NCBI RefSeq assembly: GCF_000427785.1
Contig: NZ_ATYR01000024.1
Span: forward strand, 16,367-80,366
Source of the DNA: Massilia alkalitolerans DSM 17462
Lineage (GTDB): Bacteria > Pseudomonadota > Gammaproteobacteria > Burkholderiales > Burkholderiaceae_D
Reading direction: 5' to 3'
DNA: 64,000 nt
The position numbers were made by a program, and so were the translations under genes. The notes beneath the pieces were generated by a model. It was not told the origin of the DNA, did no database searches, and saw only the letters and a program-made list of their open reading frames with translations. Every line of letters starts with the position of its first letter. The first letter of the stretch is position 1. Shown here in pieces: positions 44,983-53,230 of this stretch.

Positions 44983-45678
44983 ATGCCAGTATTTACCGTG
45001 ACCGGGGACGTCGATCCCTTCCTGCATGTCTCGATGCGGCGCGGCGAAACCATCTATTGCGAATCGGATGCGATGGTGATGATGGAGTCGACGCTCGACC
45101 TGAAGGGCAAGATGAAGGGCGGCCTGGGCAGCGCGCTGATGCGCACCTTCGCCAACGGCGAGTCCTTCTTCCAGCAGCACATCGAGGCGACCCGCGGCGA
45201 CGGCGACTGCCTGCTGTCGCCGACCCTGCCGGGCGCGATGCAGACCATCGACTGCGGTCCGAACCAGTACATCATCAGCGACGGCGCGTTTGTCGCCGCC
45301 ACCTCGGGCGTGGACCTGAAGGTGCGCACCCAGAGTCTCGGCAACGCCCTGTTCGCGCAGAGCGGCGGCTTCTTCGTCACCGAGACGACCGGCAGCGGCC
45401 AGGTGGTGGTGTCGGGCTTCGGTTCGATGTCGATGCTGGAGGTGGAACCGGGCAAGGACGCGATCATCGACAACTCGCACGTGGTCTGCTGGGACAGCGG
45501 GCTGCGCTACGAGATCTCGATCACGACCGGCCAGAGTGGCGGCTTCCTGGGCAACCTGATCAACAGCCAGACCAGCGGCGAGGGCATGGTATTGCGCTTC
45601 TCGGGCAAAGGTCGGGTGTATGTATGTTCGCGCAACCGGATGGCATTCAAGGCCTGGATGCAGACGCCGGCGCGCTGA
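44983..45678 (+). CDS. TIGR00266/AIM24-family protein
   Basis: A 231-residue all-beta protein of the AIM24-like TIGR00266 family: LHVSMRRGETIYCESDAMVMM, GGLGSALMRTFANGESFF, PGAMQTIDCG and GGFLGNLINSQTSGEGMVL. It lies between two TerD genes, a context reported for Ter-associated beta-sandwich proteins. No enzymatic activity is known; a membrane-surface scaffold is one proposal. AAAGGAAG precedes the ATG by 7 nt. Confidence 0.85.
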   Translation: MPVFTVTGDVDPFLHVSMRRGETIYCESDAMVMMESTLDLKGKMKGGLGSALMRTFANGESFFQQHIEATRGDGDCLLSPTLPGAMQTIDCGPNQYIISDGAFVAATSGVDLKVRTQSLGNALFAQSGGFFVTETTGSGQVVVSGFGSMSMLEVEPGKDAIIDNSHVVCWDSGLRYEISITTGQSGGFLGNLINSQTSGEGMVLRFSGKGRVYVCSRNRMAFKAWMQTPAR

Positions 45679-45701
45679 AGTTAACAACAAGGGAGAACGA
45701 T

Positions 45702-46286
45702 ATGTCAGTAAACCTGAGCAAGGGCCAGAAGATTTCGCTGGACAAGGAAGCCGGCGGCGCACTGAGCCGCGTGACGATGGGCCTGGGCTGGGACGTGGCC
45801 AAGTCGAAGGGTTTCTTCGGCTTCGGCGGCGGCGCCGGCCAGCCGGTCGACCTGGACGCATCGGTCGTGATGTTCGACGAATCGAACCGTCCGATCGACG
45901 TAGTCTGGTTCCGCCAGCTCAAGAGCAAGGACGGCAGCATCACCCACACCGGTGACAACCGCACCGGCGCCGGCGACGGCGACGACGAGCAGATCCAGGT
46001 CGACCTGTCGCGCGTGCCCGCCAGCGTGAAGGCGCTGGTGTTCACCGTGAACAGCTTCACCGGCCAGAACTTCTCGACCGTGGAAAACGCCTACTGCCGC
46101 CTGCTCAATGCCGGCAACAACCAGGAAGTGGCGCGTTTCAACCTGTCGGTGCAGGGCTCGCACACGGCCCAGATCATGGCCAAGCTGTACCGCCACAACG
46201 GCGAGTGGAAGATGCATGCGATCGGCGAAAACGGCTCGGGCCGTACCTTCGACGACCTGATGCCGCTGATCACGCCGCACCTGTGA
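45702..46286 (+). CDS. TerD-family stress protein (copy 2)
   Basis: A 194-residue TerD-domain protein: VNLSKGQKISLDKEAGGAL, MGLGWDV, VDLDASVVMFDE, HTGDNRTGAGDGDDE and TFDDLMPLITPHL. A Gly/Phe-rich insertion (KGFFGFGGGAG) distinguishes it from copy 1. The ATG at 45702 has GGGAG 7 nt upstream. It ends the Ter cluster and is followed by a strong terminator. Confidence 0.93.
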   Translation: MSVNLSKGQKISLDKEAGGALSRVTMGLGWDVAKSKGFFGFGGGAGQPVDLDASVVMFDESNRPIDVVWFRQLKSKDGSITHTGDNRTGAGDGDDEQIQVDLSRVPASVKALVFTVNSFTGQNFSTVENAYCRLLNAGNNQEVARFNLSVQGSHTAQIMAKLYRHNGEWKMHAIGENGSGRTFDDLMPLITPHL

Positions 46287-46308
46287 TCGTCGCGTTGACG
46301 TATTGAAG

Positions 46309-46333
46309 AGCCGGGGCTTGCCCCGGCTTTTTT
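46309..46333 (+). terminator. rho-independent terminator of the Ter cluster
   Basis: AGCCGGGG (46309-46316), loop CTTG, CCCCGGCT (46321-46328) and a run of six T (46328-46333): a textbook intrinsic terminator 22 nt after the last TerD gene. The convergent kinase gene stops at 46338. Confidence 0.92.
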
Positions 46334-46337
46334 GTAT

Positions 46338-48407
46338 TCACGCCAGCGGCAGCCAGACGGTAAAGGTGCTCCCCTTGCCCGGTCCGTCGCTGTGCGCCTG
46401 CACCTCGCCGCCGTGCAGCGCCACCATGGTCCGCACCAGCGCCAGGCCGATGCCCAGGCCGCCCTGCGAACGGTCCGGCGTCCTTTCGGCCTGGGTGAAC
46501 AGGTCGAACACCTGCGGCAGCAGCCCGCTATCGATGCCGATGCCGTTGTCCTCCACGCACAGCCGCACGCGCTCACCGATGCGCTCCGCGCTGAGAAAGA
46601 TCGTGCCGCCGCTCGGGGTGTACTTGGCGGCGTTGTTGAGCAGGTTGGCGATCACCTGCACCAGGCGCGTGGCGTCGCCATGCACCCGTGCCGTGGCCAG
46701 CTCCGGCGCCACCTCGACCGTCAGGGCATGGCCGCGCGCGGCGACCAGCGGCCGTGACTGTTCCACCGCATTGGCAAGCACCGGCCTGATGCCGACCAGG
46801 GCCTGGTCGAGCTTGATCAGTCCGCGGGTGACACGGGACACGTCCAGCAGGTCGTCCACCAGTGAGGTCATGTGCCGCACCTGGCGCGCGATCACGTCGC
46901 TCGATGCACGGATGCGCTCCGGACTCGTGGAAATCTTCAGCAGTTCTGCCGCAGAGGAGATCGGTGCGAGCGGATTACGCAACTCATGGGCAAGCATGGC
47001 CAGGAATTCGTCCTTGCGCCGCTCCTGCTCGCGCAGCGAACCGTACAGGCGGGCGTTCTCGAAGCCGTTGGCCGCGATCGAGGCCAGTTGCACCAGAATG
47101 GCTTCGTCCTGTTCGGTGAAGTCTCCATGAACCTTGTCCGACGCCTGGATCAGGCCGATGTTGTGCCCCTGTCGGTTGATGAGCGGCACCGCCAGCCAGC
47201 CGCGCATGGCCGGATGGCCGGCGGCATGCCGGCCAAAACCCTTCCAGGCGGGGTGCGCCTCCAGTTCCGCCTGGGTGAGGCGCATCGGCGTATTGGTGCG
47301 GCACACCTCGGCGTAGATGCCGCTGCCCTCGGTACGGGCGTCGAAGGCGCGATACGCCGCATATTTTTCCGACAGGGACACCGCATTGATGGCCTGTGTC
47401 CAGTTGTCGCCTTCCGTCAGGGAGACGACCGCCTGGTGGACGTCGAGAAGCGCACGGACCTCCTGCACCAGCACCTCGGCGATGTCGGGTACCGACAGGA
47501 CCGTGTGCAGCGTGCGCGACGCGCTTGCCACCTTGGCCAGCAGGGCCGACTGGCGCTGCTCGCGGTCGAGCCGCCCGGCCAGGGCCTCCTGTGCCATGAC
47601 GGTGTCGTGGATGTCGCGGTTGGCGCCGACCCATTCACGCACGCCACCCTGTCCATCGAGGATGGGGATGCCCTTGACCGCGGTCCAGCGGTACACGCCG
47701 TCGGCGCGGCGCAGGCGGTATTCGGTCTCGTAGACCGAGCGGCTGGCGACGCAGTCGATCCATATCCGGTAGGCGCGCTCGCGGTCATCCGGATGGACTG
47801 CGTCGAGCCAGCCGAATTCCTTCCATTCCTCGTAGGTCTGTCCGGTATACGCGCGCCACGAGGGCGAATCGTTCAGCACGCGCCCGTCGGAGGTATTGGT
47901 CCAGACGATCTGCGAGCTTGCCATCGCGAGCGTGCGAAAACGCTCCTCGCGCTCGCGCAATGCCGTCTCGGCCTCGACGTGTTCGGTGATGTCCTCATGC
48001 ATCAGCATGACTTCGACGACGCGTCCCTCGCCATCCTTGATGGGGTGAGCGCGTGCGGTGACCCAGCGCGAGCGTCCGGGCACACCGATCGCAGTCGTAT
48101 CGTAGTGGATCGCCGGGATGGTGACGGATTCGCCGTCCAGGGCGCGCCGGAGATAGGGCGTGATGCCCGCCTCGACGACCTGAGGATCGCGCAGCACGTT
48201 GTACTCCCTGCTCAGCACGTGGCGTTTCACCTCGCTGCCTTCGTAGATGTGCCACAGCGTTTCCCAGGCCTTGTTCACCCGGATGGTGTAACCCTCCGGG
48301 TCGAGCAGCTGGATGCTGCCCGGCCCCTGCTCGAACAGTTCGCGGAAGCGGACCTCGGGATAGGTGGGGGAGGCGGCACTCAGGCCCGTTTCTGGGGTGG
48401 AGTACAT
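46338..48407 (-). CDS. PAS-PAS-GAF sensor histidine kinase
   Basis: A 689-residue soluble kinase. Two PAS domains (about residues 18-145 and 155-285; the second with VWTNTSDGRVLNDSPSWRAY and EWVGANRDIHD), a GAF domain (about 300-445), HisKA with His474 in FLAMLAHELRNPLAPI, and HATPase (IANLLNNAAKYTP, VEDNGIGID, GGLGIGLALV). There is no receiver or membrane segment, and no regulator gene adjoins. Signals could be redox, light or small ligands; none is evident. Confidence 0.88.
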   Translation of the reverse strand: MYSTPETGLSAASPTYPEVRFRELFEQGPGSIQLLDPEGYTIRVNKAWETLWHIYEGSEVKRHVLSREYNVLRDPQVVEAGITPYLRRALDGESVTIPAIHYDTTAIGVPGRSRWVTARAHPIKDGEGRVVEVMLMHEDITEHVEAETALREREERFRTLAMASSQIVWTNTSDGRVLNDSPSWRAYTGQTYEEWKEFGWLDAVHPDDRERAYRIWIDCVASRSVYETEYRLRRADGVYRWTAVKGIPILDGQGGVREWVGANRDIHDTVMAQEALAGRLDREQRQSALLAKVASASRTLHTVLSVPDIAEVLVQEVRALLDVHQAVVSLTEGDNWTQAINAVSLSEKYAAYRAFDARTEGSGIYAEVCRTNTPMRLTQAELEAHPAWKGFGRHAAGHPAMRGWLAVPLINRQGHNIGLIQASDKVHGDFTEQDEAILVQLASIAANGFENARLYGSLREQERRKDEFLAMLAHELRNPLAPISSAAELLKISTSPERIRASSDVIARQVRHMTSLVDDLLDVSRVTRGLIKLDQALVGIRPVLANAVEQSRPLVAARGHALTVEVAPELATARVHGDATRLVQVIANLLNNAAKYTPSGGTIFLSAERIGERVRLCVEDNGIGIDSGLLPQVFDLFTQAERTPDRSQGGLGIGLALVRTMVALHGGEVQAHSDGPGKGSTFTVWLPLA

Positions 48408-48528
48408 GGTTCGTTGTTCGTGTCAGGTAGGTGCGCAAGCCGCGGTGCTTGCGGATCCGGCTGCGCATGATGTCACAGTTTTGTTTGTGATGGGACATAT
48501 ACGTATTGCATATCTTTACGCCGGAGCG

Positions 48529-48575
48529 TTGACAGCGAGAATTCCCGAGGGTAGTGTATTACTCAATTAATACAC
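48529..48575 (+). promoter_or_regulatory. promoter with GntR/YtrA-type operator
   Basis: A perfect -35, TTGACA, is at 48529-48534. An 8-bp perfect inverted repeat, GTGTATTA (48554-48561) and TAATACAC (48568-48575), separated by six bases, covers the -10 and start region 19 nt before the GntR gene. The GTGTA...TACAC form is typical of YtrA-subfamily GntR repressors, so autorepression of the whole operon is likely. Confidence 0.75.
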
Positions 48576-48593
48576 GTATACGGCCTACACACC

Positions 48594-48992
48594 ATGGCAG
48601 TCCACACATCCCAGCTGTTTTCGATCACGCCCGGCTCGACCGAGCCGATCTACCGCCAGCTCGTCGAGCAGGTGCGGCGCCTGGTGGCCGGCGGCCAGAT
48701 GGCGCCCGGCGACGAGCTGCCGTCGGTGCGCGACGTGGCATCCAGCCTCGCCGTCAATCCCATGACCGTCTCGAAGGCCTATGGCCTGCTCGAGACCGAA
48801 GGCCTGCTGGCGCGCCGGCGCGGCCTCGGGATGCTGGTGGCCGAGCGCCCGCGCAGCAGCCGCAGCCAGGCCGAGCGCATGGCGCTGCTGCGCCCGACCC
48901 TGGAGCGCGCCGCGCGCGAGGCGCGCGAGCTCGAACTCGACCCGGACACCGTCCTGAATCTTTTCACCCACCTCTTGAAGGAAGCATCGTGA
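48594..48992 (+). CDS. GntR-family (YtrA subfamily) transcriptional regulator
   Basis: A 132-residue repressor with an N-terminal winged helix (PIYRQLVEQVRRLVAGGQMAPGDELPSVR in the family pattern, VNPMTVSKAYGLLETEGLL) and only a short C-terminal dimerisation tail, the YtrA/YhcF form that usually controls ABC transporter operons. Its TGA stop overlaps the GTG start of the ATPase gene. A palindromic operator lies in its promoter. Confidence 0.92.
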   Translation: MAVHTSQLFSITPGSTEPIYRQLVEQVRRLVAGGQMAPGDELPSVRDVASSLAVNPMTVSKAYGLLETEGLLARRRGLGMLVAERPRSSRSQAERMALLRPTLERAAREARELELDPDTVLNLFTHLLKEAS

Positions 48993-49738
48993 CCGCACCC
49001 ATCATCCAATTGCGCGACGTAGCCAAGCACTACGGCAGCAGCATCGTGTTAAGTGGCCTTCACTGGGACATCGGGCAGGGGCAGGTCATCGGCCTGCTGG
49101 GCCGCAACGGCGCCGGCAAGTCGACCCTGATGGAGTGCCTGCTCGGCCTGCGCGAGCTTGACGCCGGCAGCGTGCGCCTGTTCGGCGAGGACGTGGCTGC
49201 GCTGTCCGAGGCGACCCGCGCCCGCATCGGCTACGTGCCGCAGAAGCACGGCCTGTTCGAGTGGATGACGCCGCTGCAGATGCTGGACTACTTCAAGGCC
49301 ATGTACCCGCGCTGGAACGCGGTGAAGGTCGAGGCCTTGCTGGAGCGCTGGGGCTTCGGCCCGCTGGAACTGGGCAAGCCGATCGGCCGCCTGTCGGGCG
49401 GCCAGCAGCAGCGCCTGTCGATCATCCGCGCGCTGGCGCACGACCCGGAACTGCTGGTGCTGGACGAGCCGGTGTCGGCGCTGGACCCGGCCGGCCGCCG
49501 CGCCTTTCTTTCCGAGCTGGTGGACGGCGTGATCGAGCGCGGCACCACGGTGCTGTTCTCGACCCACATCCTGACCGACCTGGAAAGGGTGGCGCTGGAC
49601 GTCGCCTTCCTCAAGGACGGCCGCATTGCGCTGCAGGGGCCGCTCGACGATCTGCTGGAAGGAGCGCGCAGCACGACCGACGGGCGCCGCGCCGAGCCGC
49701 TCAGCCTGGAAGACCTGTTCATCGAGGTGACCCAATGA
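48989..49738 (+). CDS. ABC transporter ATP-binding protein
   Basis: A 249-residue ATPase with Walker A LLGRNGAGKST, signature LSGGQQQRLSI and Walker B LLVLDEPVSALDP, plus a His switch in FSTHILTDLE. It starts at GTG 48989, overlapping the regulator stop, with AGGA 7 nt upstream. The long frame reaching back to 48554 is a shadow of the regulator. It probably pairs with the membrane protein encoded next. The substrate is unknown. Confidence 0.92.
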   Translation: MTAPIIQLRDVAKHYGSSIVLSGLHWDIGQGQVIGLLGRNGAGKSTLMECLLGLRELDAGSVRLFGEDVAALSEATRARIGYVPQKHGLFEWMTPLQMLDYFKAMYPRWNAVKVEALLERWGFGPLELGKPIGRLSGGQQQRLSIIRALAHDPELLVLDEPVSALDPAGRRAFLSELVDGVIERGTTVLFSTHILTDLERVALDVAFLKDGRIALQGPLDDLLEGARSTTDGRRAEPLSLEDLFIEVTQ

Positions 49739-51135
49739 ACGCGGCGATGACTGCGCGCCTGCGCGACTACCGGATGCTGTGGCGCGCCGCGGTGACGCAT
49801 GCGAACCCGCGCATGTCGGGCGTGATCCGCTGGGGCGCGATCGTCATCGCGATCGTCTTCGCCGCCGCGCAGGCGGTGAACGAGGGGCCGCGCGCAGGCC
49901 TGGCCACGCTGTGGAGCGCGGCTTCCGTGCTTCTCCTGCTGAACTGGGCATGGCGCTTCATGCCGGGCGCCATGAAGCTCAATACGCCGGTGAATGCCTG
50001 GCTGGTTCCGCAGATGCGCCGGCGCCTGGTCGAGCTGTCCTGCCTGGTGTGCCTGGCCGGTATCGCCGGCTTCGCCAGCGCGCCCCATGCCGATACGGGC
50101 GAGCTCGGGTTCTGGTTGTTGTGGCTGGTGATCTTCGTCGCGGGCATCGGACTGGGCGCGGCAGGACACCGGGCGGCCGAACCGATCATCACGGCGCTGT
50201 GCTTCACCTGGTTCCTGGTGGAGTGGCTGCCGGAAGACCTGGTCGCGCTCCTGTCCCATCCTGTGGCCATCGTCCTGGCGCTGCCCATCTATGCAGGCGT
50301 CATCGTGGCGGCGGTAAGCGCCATGTTCCCGCAAGGAGGCGAGCGCCACTGGGAGATGGTGGCCAAGCGCCTGCGCTGGGTCGCCTCGTCCGGCCAGCCG
50401 GATCCGCTGATCGAGCAGGTGGCCAGCAAGCAGACCAGGGGCTGGTATGGCAGGACGCTGCGCCGCGACAGTGCAAGGCGCGACGGCCGGCGCCTGGCGC
50501 TGCATGCGCTCGGCCCCACCCGCCACCTGGCCGAAACCGTGGCGGTGCTGGCCGTCCTGGCCGTGGTCGTGATCTGTACCGGCATCCTCGCCACCTGGCG
50601 CGCCGATCGCGAGGTCACGGCGGGCATCGGCTGGCTGTTCGCCTGCACGCTGCTGGTCGTTCCTCTCCTGCACAGCGTGCGCCTGGCCCAGCTGCCGGCG
50701 GAACTCGCTGCCGAACAGGGGCTGGTGCGGCTGGCGCCCGCCATGCCGGGCGGAGCGGCAGCGTTCAACGTCCAGCTCGGCCGCAGCCTGCTGCTGCAGG
50801 CGCTCGCAGGCTGGGCGCTGGCCACCGGCGCCGCACTGCTGCTGGCGGCCCTCGGGCAGGCGGGACCGGAGGCGCTGCTGCGCGTGCTCTGCGTGGCCTG
50901 CATCATCCTGCCGGCGGTGGCGGCCCCGCTGCGCAATCACGCCAGCCGGACCGGCAGCGCCGCCAGCGCGGCGGCAACGCTGCTGCTGGTGTCGATGCTC
51001 AACGCATTGAGCGGCATCCCGGCGCTGCCGGTAGCCGCCCTGGCCAGCATCGGCCTCACGGTGGTGGTCGTGGTGCGCGGACTGCGCACGATGCGGCGCG
51101 CGCCCTGCGCCTTCCCGGCAGGGCGTATCGACTGA
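49735..51135 (+). CDS. multi-pass membrane protein, probable ABC permease of the GntR operon
   Basis: A 466-residue integral membrane protein with about ten hydrophobic segments in two groups (residues 30-200 and 265-455) separated by a basic cytoplasmic loop (KQTRGWYGRTLRRDSARRDG). No family motif is recognised. Its ATG overlaps the ATPase stop (ATGA), and the operon context makes it the membrane partner of the ATPase. It could form a two-gene exporter or a membrane-stress system of the YtrBCD kind. Confidence 0.75.
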   Translation: MNAAMTARLRDYRMLWRAAVTHANPRMSGVIRWGAIVIAIVFAAAQAVNEGPRAGLATLWSAASVLLLLNWAWRFMPGAMKLNTPVNAWLVPQMRRRLVELSCLVCLAGIAGFASAPHADTGELGFWLLWLVIFVAGIGLGAAGHRAAEPIITALCFTWFLVEWLPEDLVALLSHPVAIVLALPIYAGVIVAAVSAMFPQGGERHWEMVAKRLRWVASSGQPDPLIEQVASKQTRGWYGRTLRRDSARRDGRRLALHALGPTRHLAETVAVLAVLAVVVICTGILATWRADREVTAGIGWLFACTLLVVPLLHSVRLAQLPAELAAEQGLVRLAPAMPGGAAAFNVQLGRSLLLQALAGWALATGAALLLAALGQAGPEALLRVLCVACIILPAVAAPLRNHASRTGSAASAAATLLLVSMLNALSGIPALPVAALASIGLTVVVVVRGLRTMRRAPCAFPAGRID

Positions 51136-51142
51136 AGAAGCC

Positions 51143-52033
51143 TCAGGTGGAAGCCGGCGCCGCCGCGCCGGCGGCCTGCTTGCGGCCGAGGATCAGGAAG
51201 CCGAAGGCGGTGGCGAACACGTACATGCTGACCGAGTAGATCGCCGCCGGCAGCATCAGCTGGAAGTCGCCCAGCACCGACACCGCCACGAAAATCGCCA
51301 GCGTGGAGTTGTGGATGCCGATCTCGTAGCCGATCGCGATGGCGTTCGGCTTGTCCAGGCCCAGCATGCGCGGCACGTAGTAGCCCAGGCCCAGGCTCAG
51401 GATGTTGAAGAGGATGACGGCCAGGCCGATCGAGGCGAAGGAGCTCGTGATGGCCGTCCATTCCTTGGCGATGGCGATGATGGCGAGCAGGGCCAGCACG
51501 GCCATCGAGAAGCGCTTCATCGGCTTGTCCATGCGCGCGGCGAAGCTAGGGGCGCGGCTTTTCACGAACATGCCGATCGCCACCGGGATCAGCACGATGA
51601 CGATCACCTCGATTACCTTGGCGGTCTGCATCGGCACCACTTGCCCGCTTTTCGCGAAGGTAGCGATGGCGAAGTTGGCGATCAGGGGCAGGCTGACGAT
51701 CGACAGCACGGTGTTGATCGCGGTGAGCGAGATGTTCATCGCCACGTTGCCGCCGAACAGGTGGCTGAACAGGTTGGCCGAGACGCCGCCCGGGGATGCC
51801 GCCAGCAGCATCAGGCCGACCGCGTACACCGGCGCCACGCCCAGCCCGACGATCAGGCCGTAGCAGATTGCCGGCAGCACCATGGCCTGCAGGACCAGGG
51901 CCAGCACCACGGCCTTCGGGTGCTTGATGAGGCGGCGGAAGTCGGCGAGGGTGAGGGACAGGCCCAGCCCGAACATGATCAGCGCCAGCGCGCCGATCAG
52001 GAGGGTGGGCAACAGGGTGATGAAGTTGCTCAT
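51143..52033 (-). CDS. bile acid:sodium symporter (BASS) family transporter
   Basis: A 296-residue membrane protein with about nine or ten helices. Characteristic blocks are LALIMFGLGLSLTLADFRRL, GLMLLAASPGGVSANLFSHL, IALTAINTVLSI-like ISLTAINTVLSI and YEIGIHNSTLAIFVAV. BASS proteins import organic anions with Na+; in bacteria substrates are often keto acids or unknown. It converges on the GntR operon, with 7 nt between stops. Confidence 0.9.
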   Translation of the reverse strand: MSNFITLLPTLLIGALALIMFGLGLSLTLADFRRLIKHPKAVVLALVLQAMVLPAICYGLIVGLGVAPVYAVGLMLLAASPGGVSANLFSHLFGGNVAMNISLTAINTVLSIVSLPLIANFAIATFAKSGQVVPMQTAKVIEVIVIVLIPVAIGMFVKSRAPSFAARMDKPMKRFSMAVLALLAIIAIAKEWTAITSSFASIGLAVILFNILSLGLGYYVPRMLGLDKPNAIAIGYEIGIHNSTLAIFVAVSVLGDFQLMLPAAIYSVSMYVFATAFGFLILGRKQAAGAAAPAST

Positions 52034-52205
52034 GCGTTGTCTCCGTTATTGTCGTTGTCGTTGTGGCGCTCGCGCAGGCACGGCAGCCGTCTTGACAGTG
52101 TAGTACCTTGCTGAGCTGTACAGACAAAAAAATGCGGCGGCACCGGATGGAGACGGCGCGCCGCACGAAGGCGTGACGGGAATCGCACGCATGGAGACGG
52201 GGTGG

Positions 52206-53180
52206 CTACTGGAGCGCGCTTGCCTCCTCCAGCACGGCATGCCAGTCGATGTTGTACAGCACGCCGATCAGCCGCCCGGCATTGCCGACCGGGTCGATGC
52301 GCTTCTGTACGAGGTGCAGCTCGCTGGGGATGAAGGCCCCGACGTAGACGGTCATGAACTGGATGTCCGAGCGCGGCCGCGCATCGTCGAGCAGGTCGGG
52401 GTTCACCTGCGTGTCGTCGGCCGGACCGACGAGCAGCGGGCGGTCGGTATTCGGGATCACGAACATGTAGCCGTGGCGCAGCACGGTCATGCCCTTGTAG
52501 CTGCCGGACGAGCGGCGAGAGCCGATTTCTTCCGGATTGTTCACGGTGATTTCGAGGACCGGGCCCTCTCCAGGGGTGTGGAAGCTGCCGTCCGGGTAGC
52601 GCTTCGTCTTCGGGTCGTCCAGGCTGATCGGACGGGCAAGCATCGAGATGTTGGCCACCAGGGGCCGCTTGCCGCCGTCGTAGCCGAAATCGGCGCTCCA
52701 GGTCAGGCTCGCGCCGCGGATGCCGACCAGGGCCGGATGCGCCATCACCCGCGCGATGATCCGTTCGAGCCTGCGCTGCAGCAGGGCGTAGTCCGCCCCC
52801 TTCTTGCTGGCGCCGAACTTCGAAGGCACGGGCATGATCCAGCCCGGCGCGTCGAGTTCGGGCGTGCTGCCGCGGGTCACGGCGTCCGGTCGGCTCCAGT
52901 AGTCGATGATGTAGTCGGCGTGGAAGGGTTCGCCGTTCTCCAGGCGCATGCGCTGCTCCCTGGCGCCGGCGCGTACATGGGCGGGCCTGGCGGCCGGGGC
53001 GGCCGGGGTCGCCGCCGCCGCGGCCTTCGCCGTCGCGTGCCTGGCCGCCGCCTGCACGGTGTCGCCCACCACTTGCTTGGCCAGCTTGTCGAGGAAATCG
53101 CTGGCCGCTGCCGGCTGCGCCGCGGCGAGGGTGGCGCAGAGCATTGCCAGCAGGGCAGGGGAAAAGCGTCGCTGAGTCAT
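52206..53180 (-). CDS. hypothetical exported protein
   Basis: A 324-residue protein with a signal peptide (cleavage after AAA near residue 25) and an Ala-rich linker (about 45-75). The folded part contains DYIIDYWSRPDAV, LLQRRLERIIARVMAHPAL, GPVLEITVNNPEEIG and MTVYVGAFIPSELHLV. I do not recognise the family. The start at 53180 (MTQRRF) gives a normal signal peptide; the frame extends to 53213. It is followed on the same strand by the BASS transporter gene after about 170 nt. Confidence 0.75.
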   Translation of the reverse strand: MTQRRFSPALLAMLCATLAAAQPAAASDFLDKLAKQVVGDTVQAAARHATAKAAAAATPAAPAARPAHVRAGAREQRMRLENGEPFHADYIIDYWSRPDAVTRGSTPELDAPGWIMPVPSKFGASKKGADYALLQRRLERIIARVMAHPALVGIRGASLTWSADFGYDGGKRPLVANISMLARPISLDDPKTKRYPDGSFHTPGEGPVLEITVNNPEEIGSRRSSGSYKGMTVLRHGYMFVIPNTDRPLLVGPADDTQVNPDLLDDARPRSDIQFMTVYVGAFIPSELHLVQKRIDPVGNAGRLIGVLYNIDWHAVLEEASALQ

Positions 53181-53230
53181 ACCGGTCCGTAGTGTGGATT
53201 GTCCGGTACGCACTCTAGCGCTGCGCTGCG

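Noticed and set aside
48554..48988. Upstream extension of the ABC ATPase frame across the GntR gene
   Set aside because: The GntR frame carries a clear winged helix, and the ATPase has its own GTG start with a ribosome site at 48989.
52046..52064. Short TTGTCG/GTTGTC tandem repeat near the BASS gene start
   Set aside because: Only about three imperfect units; no evidence of a functional or variable repeat.
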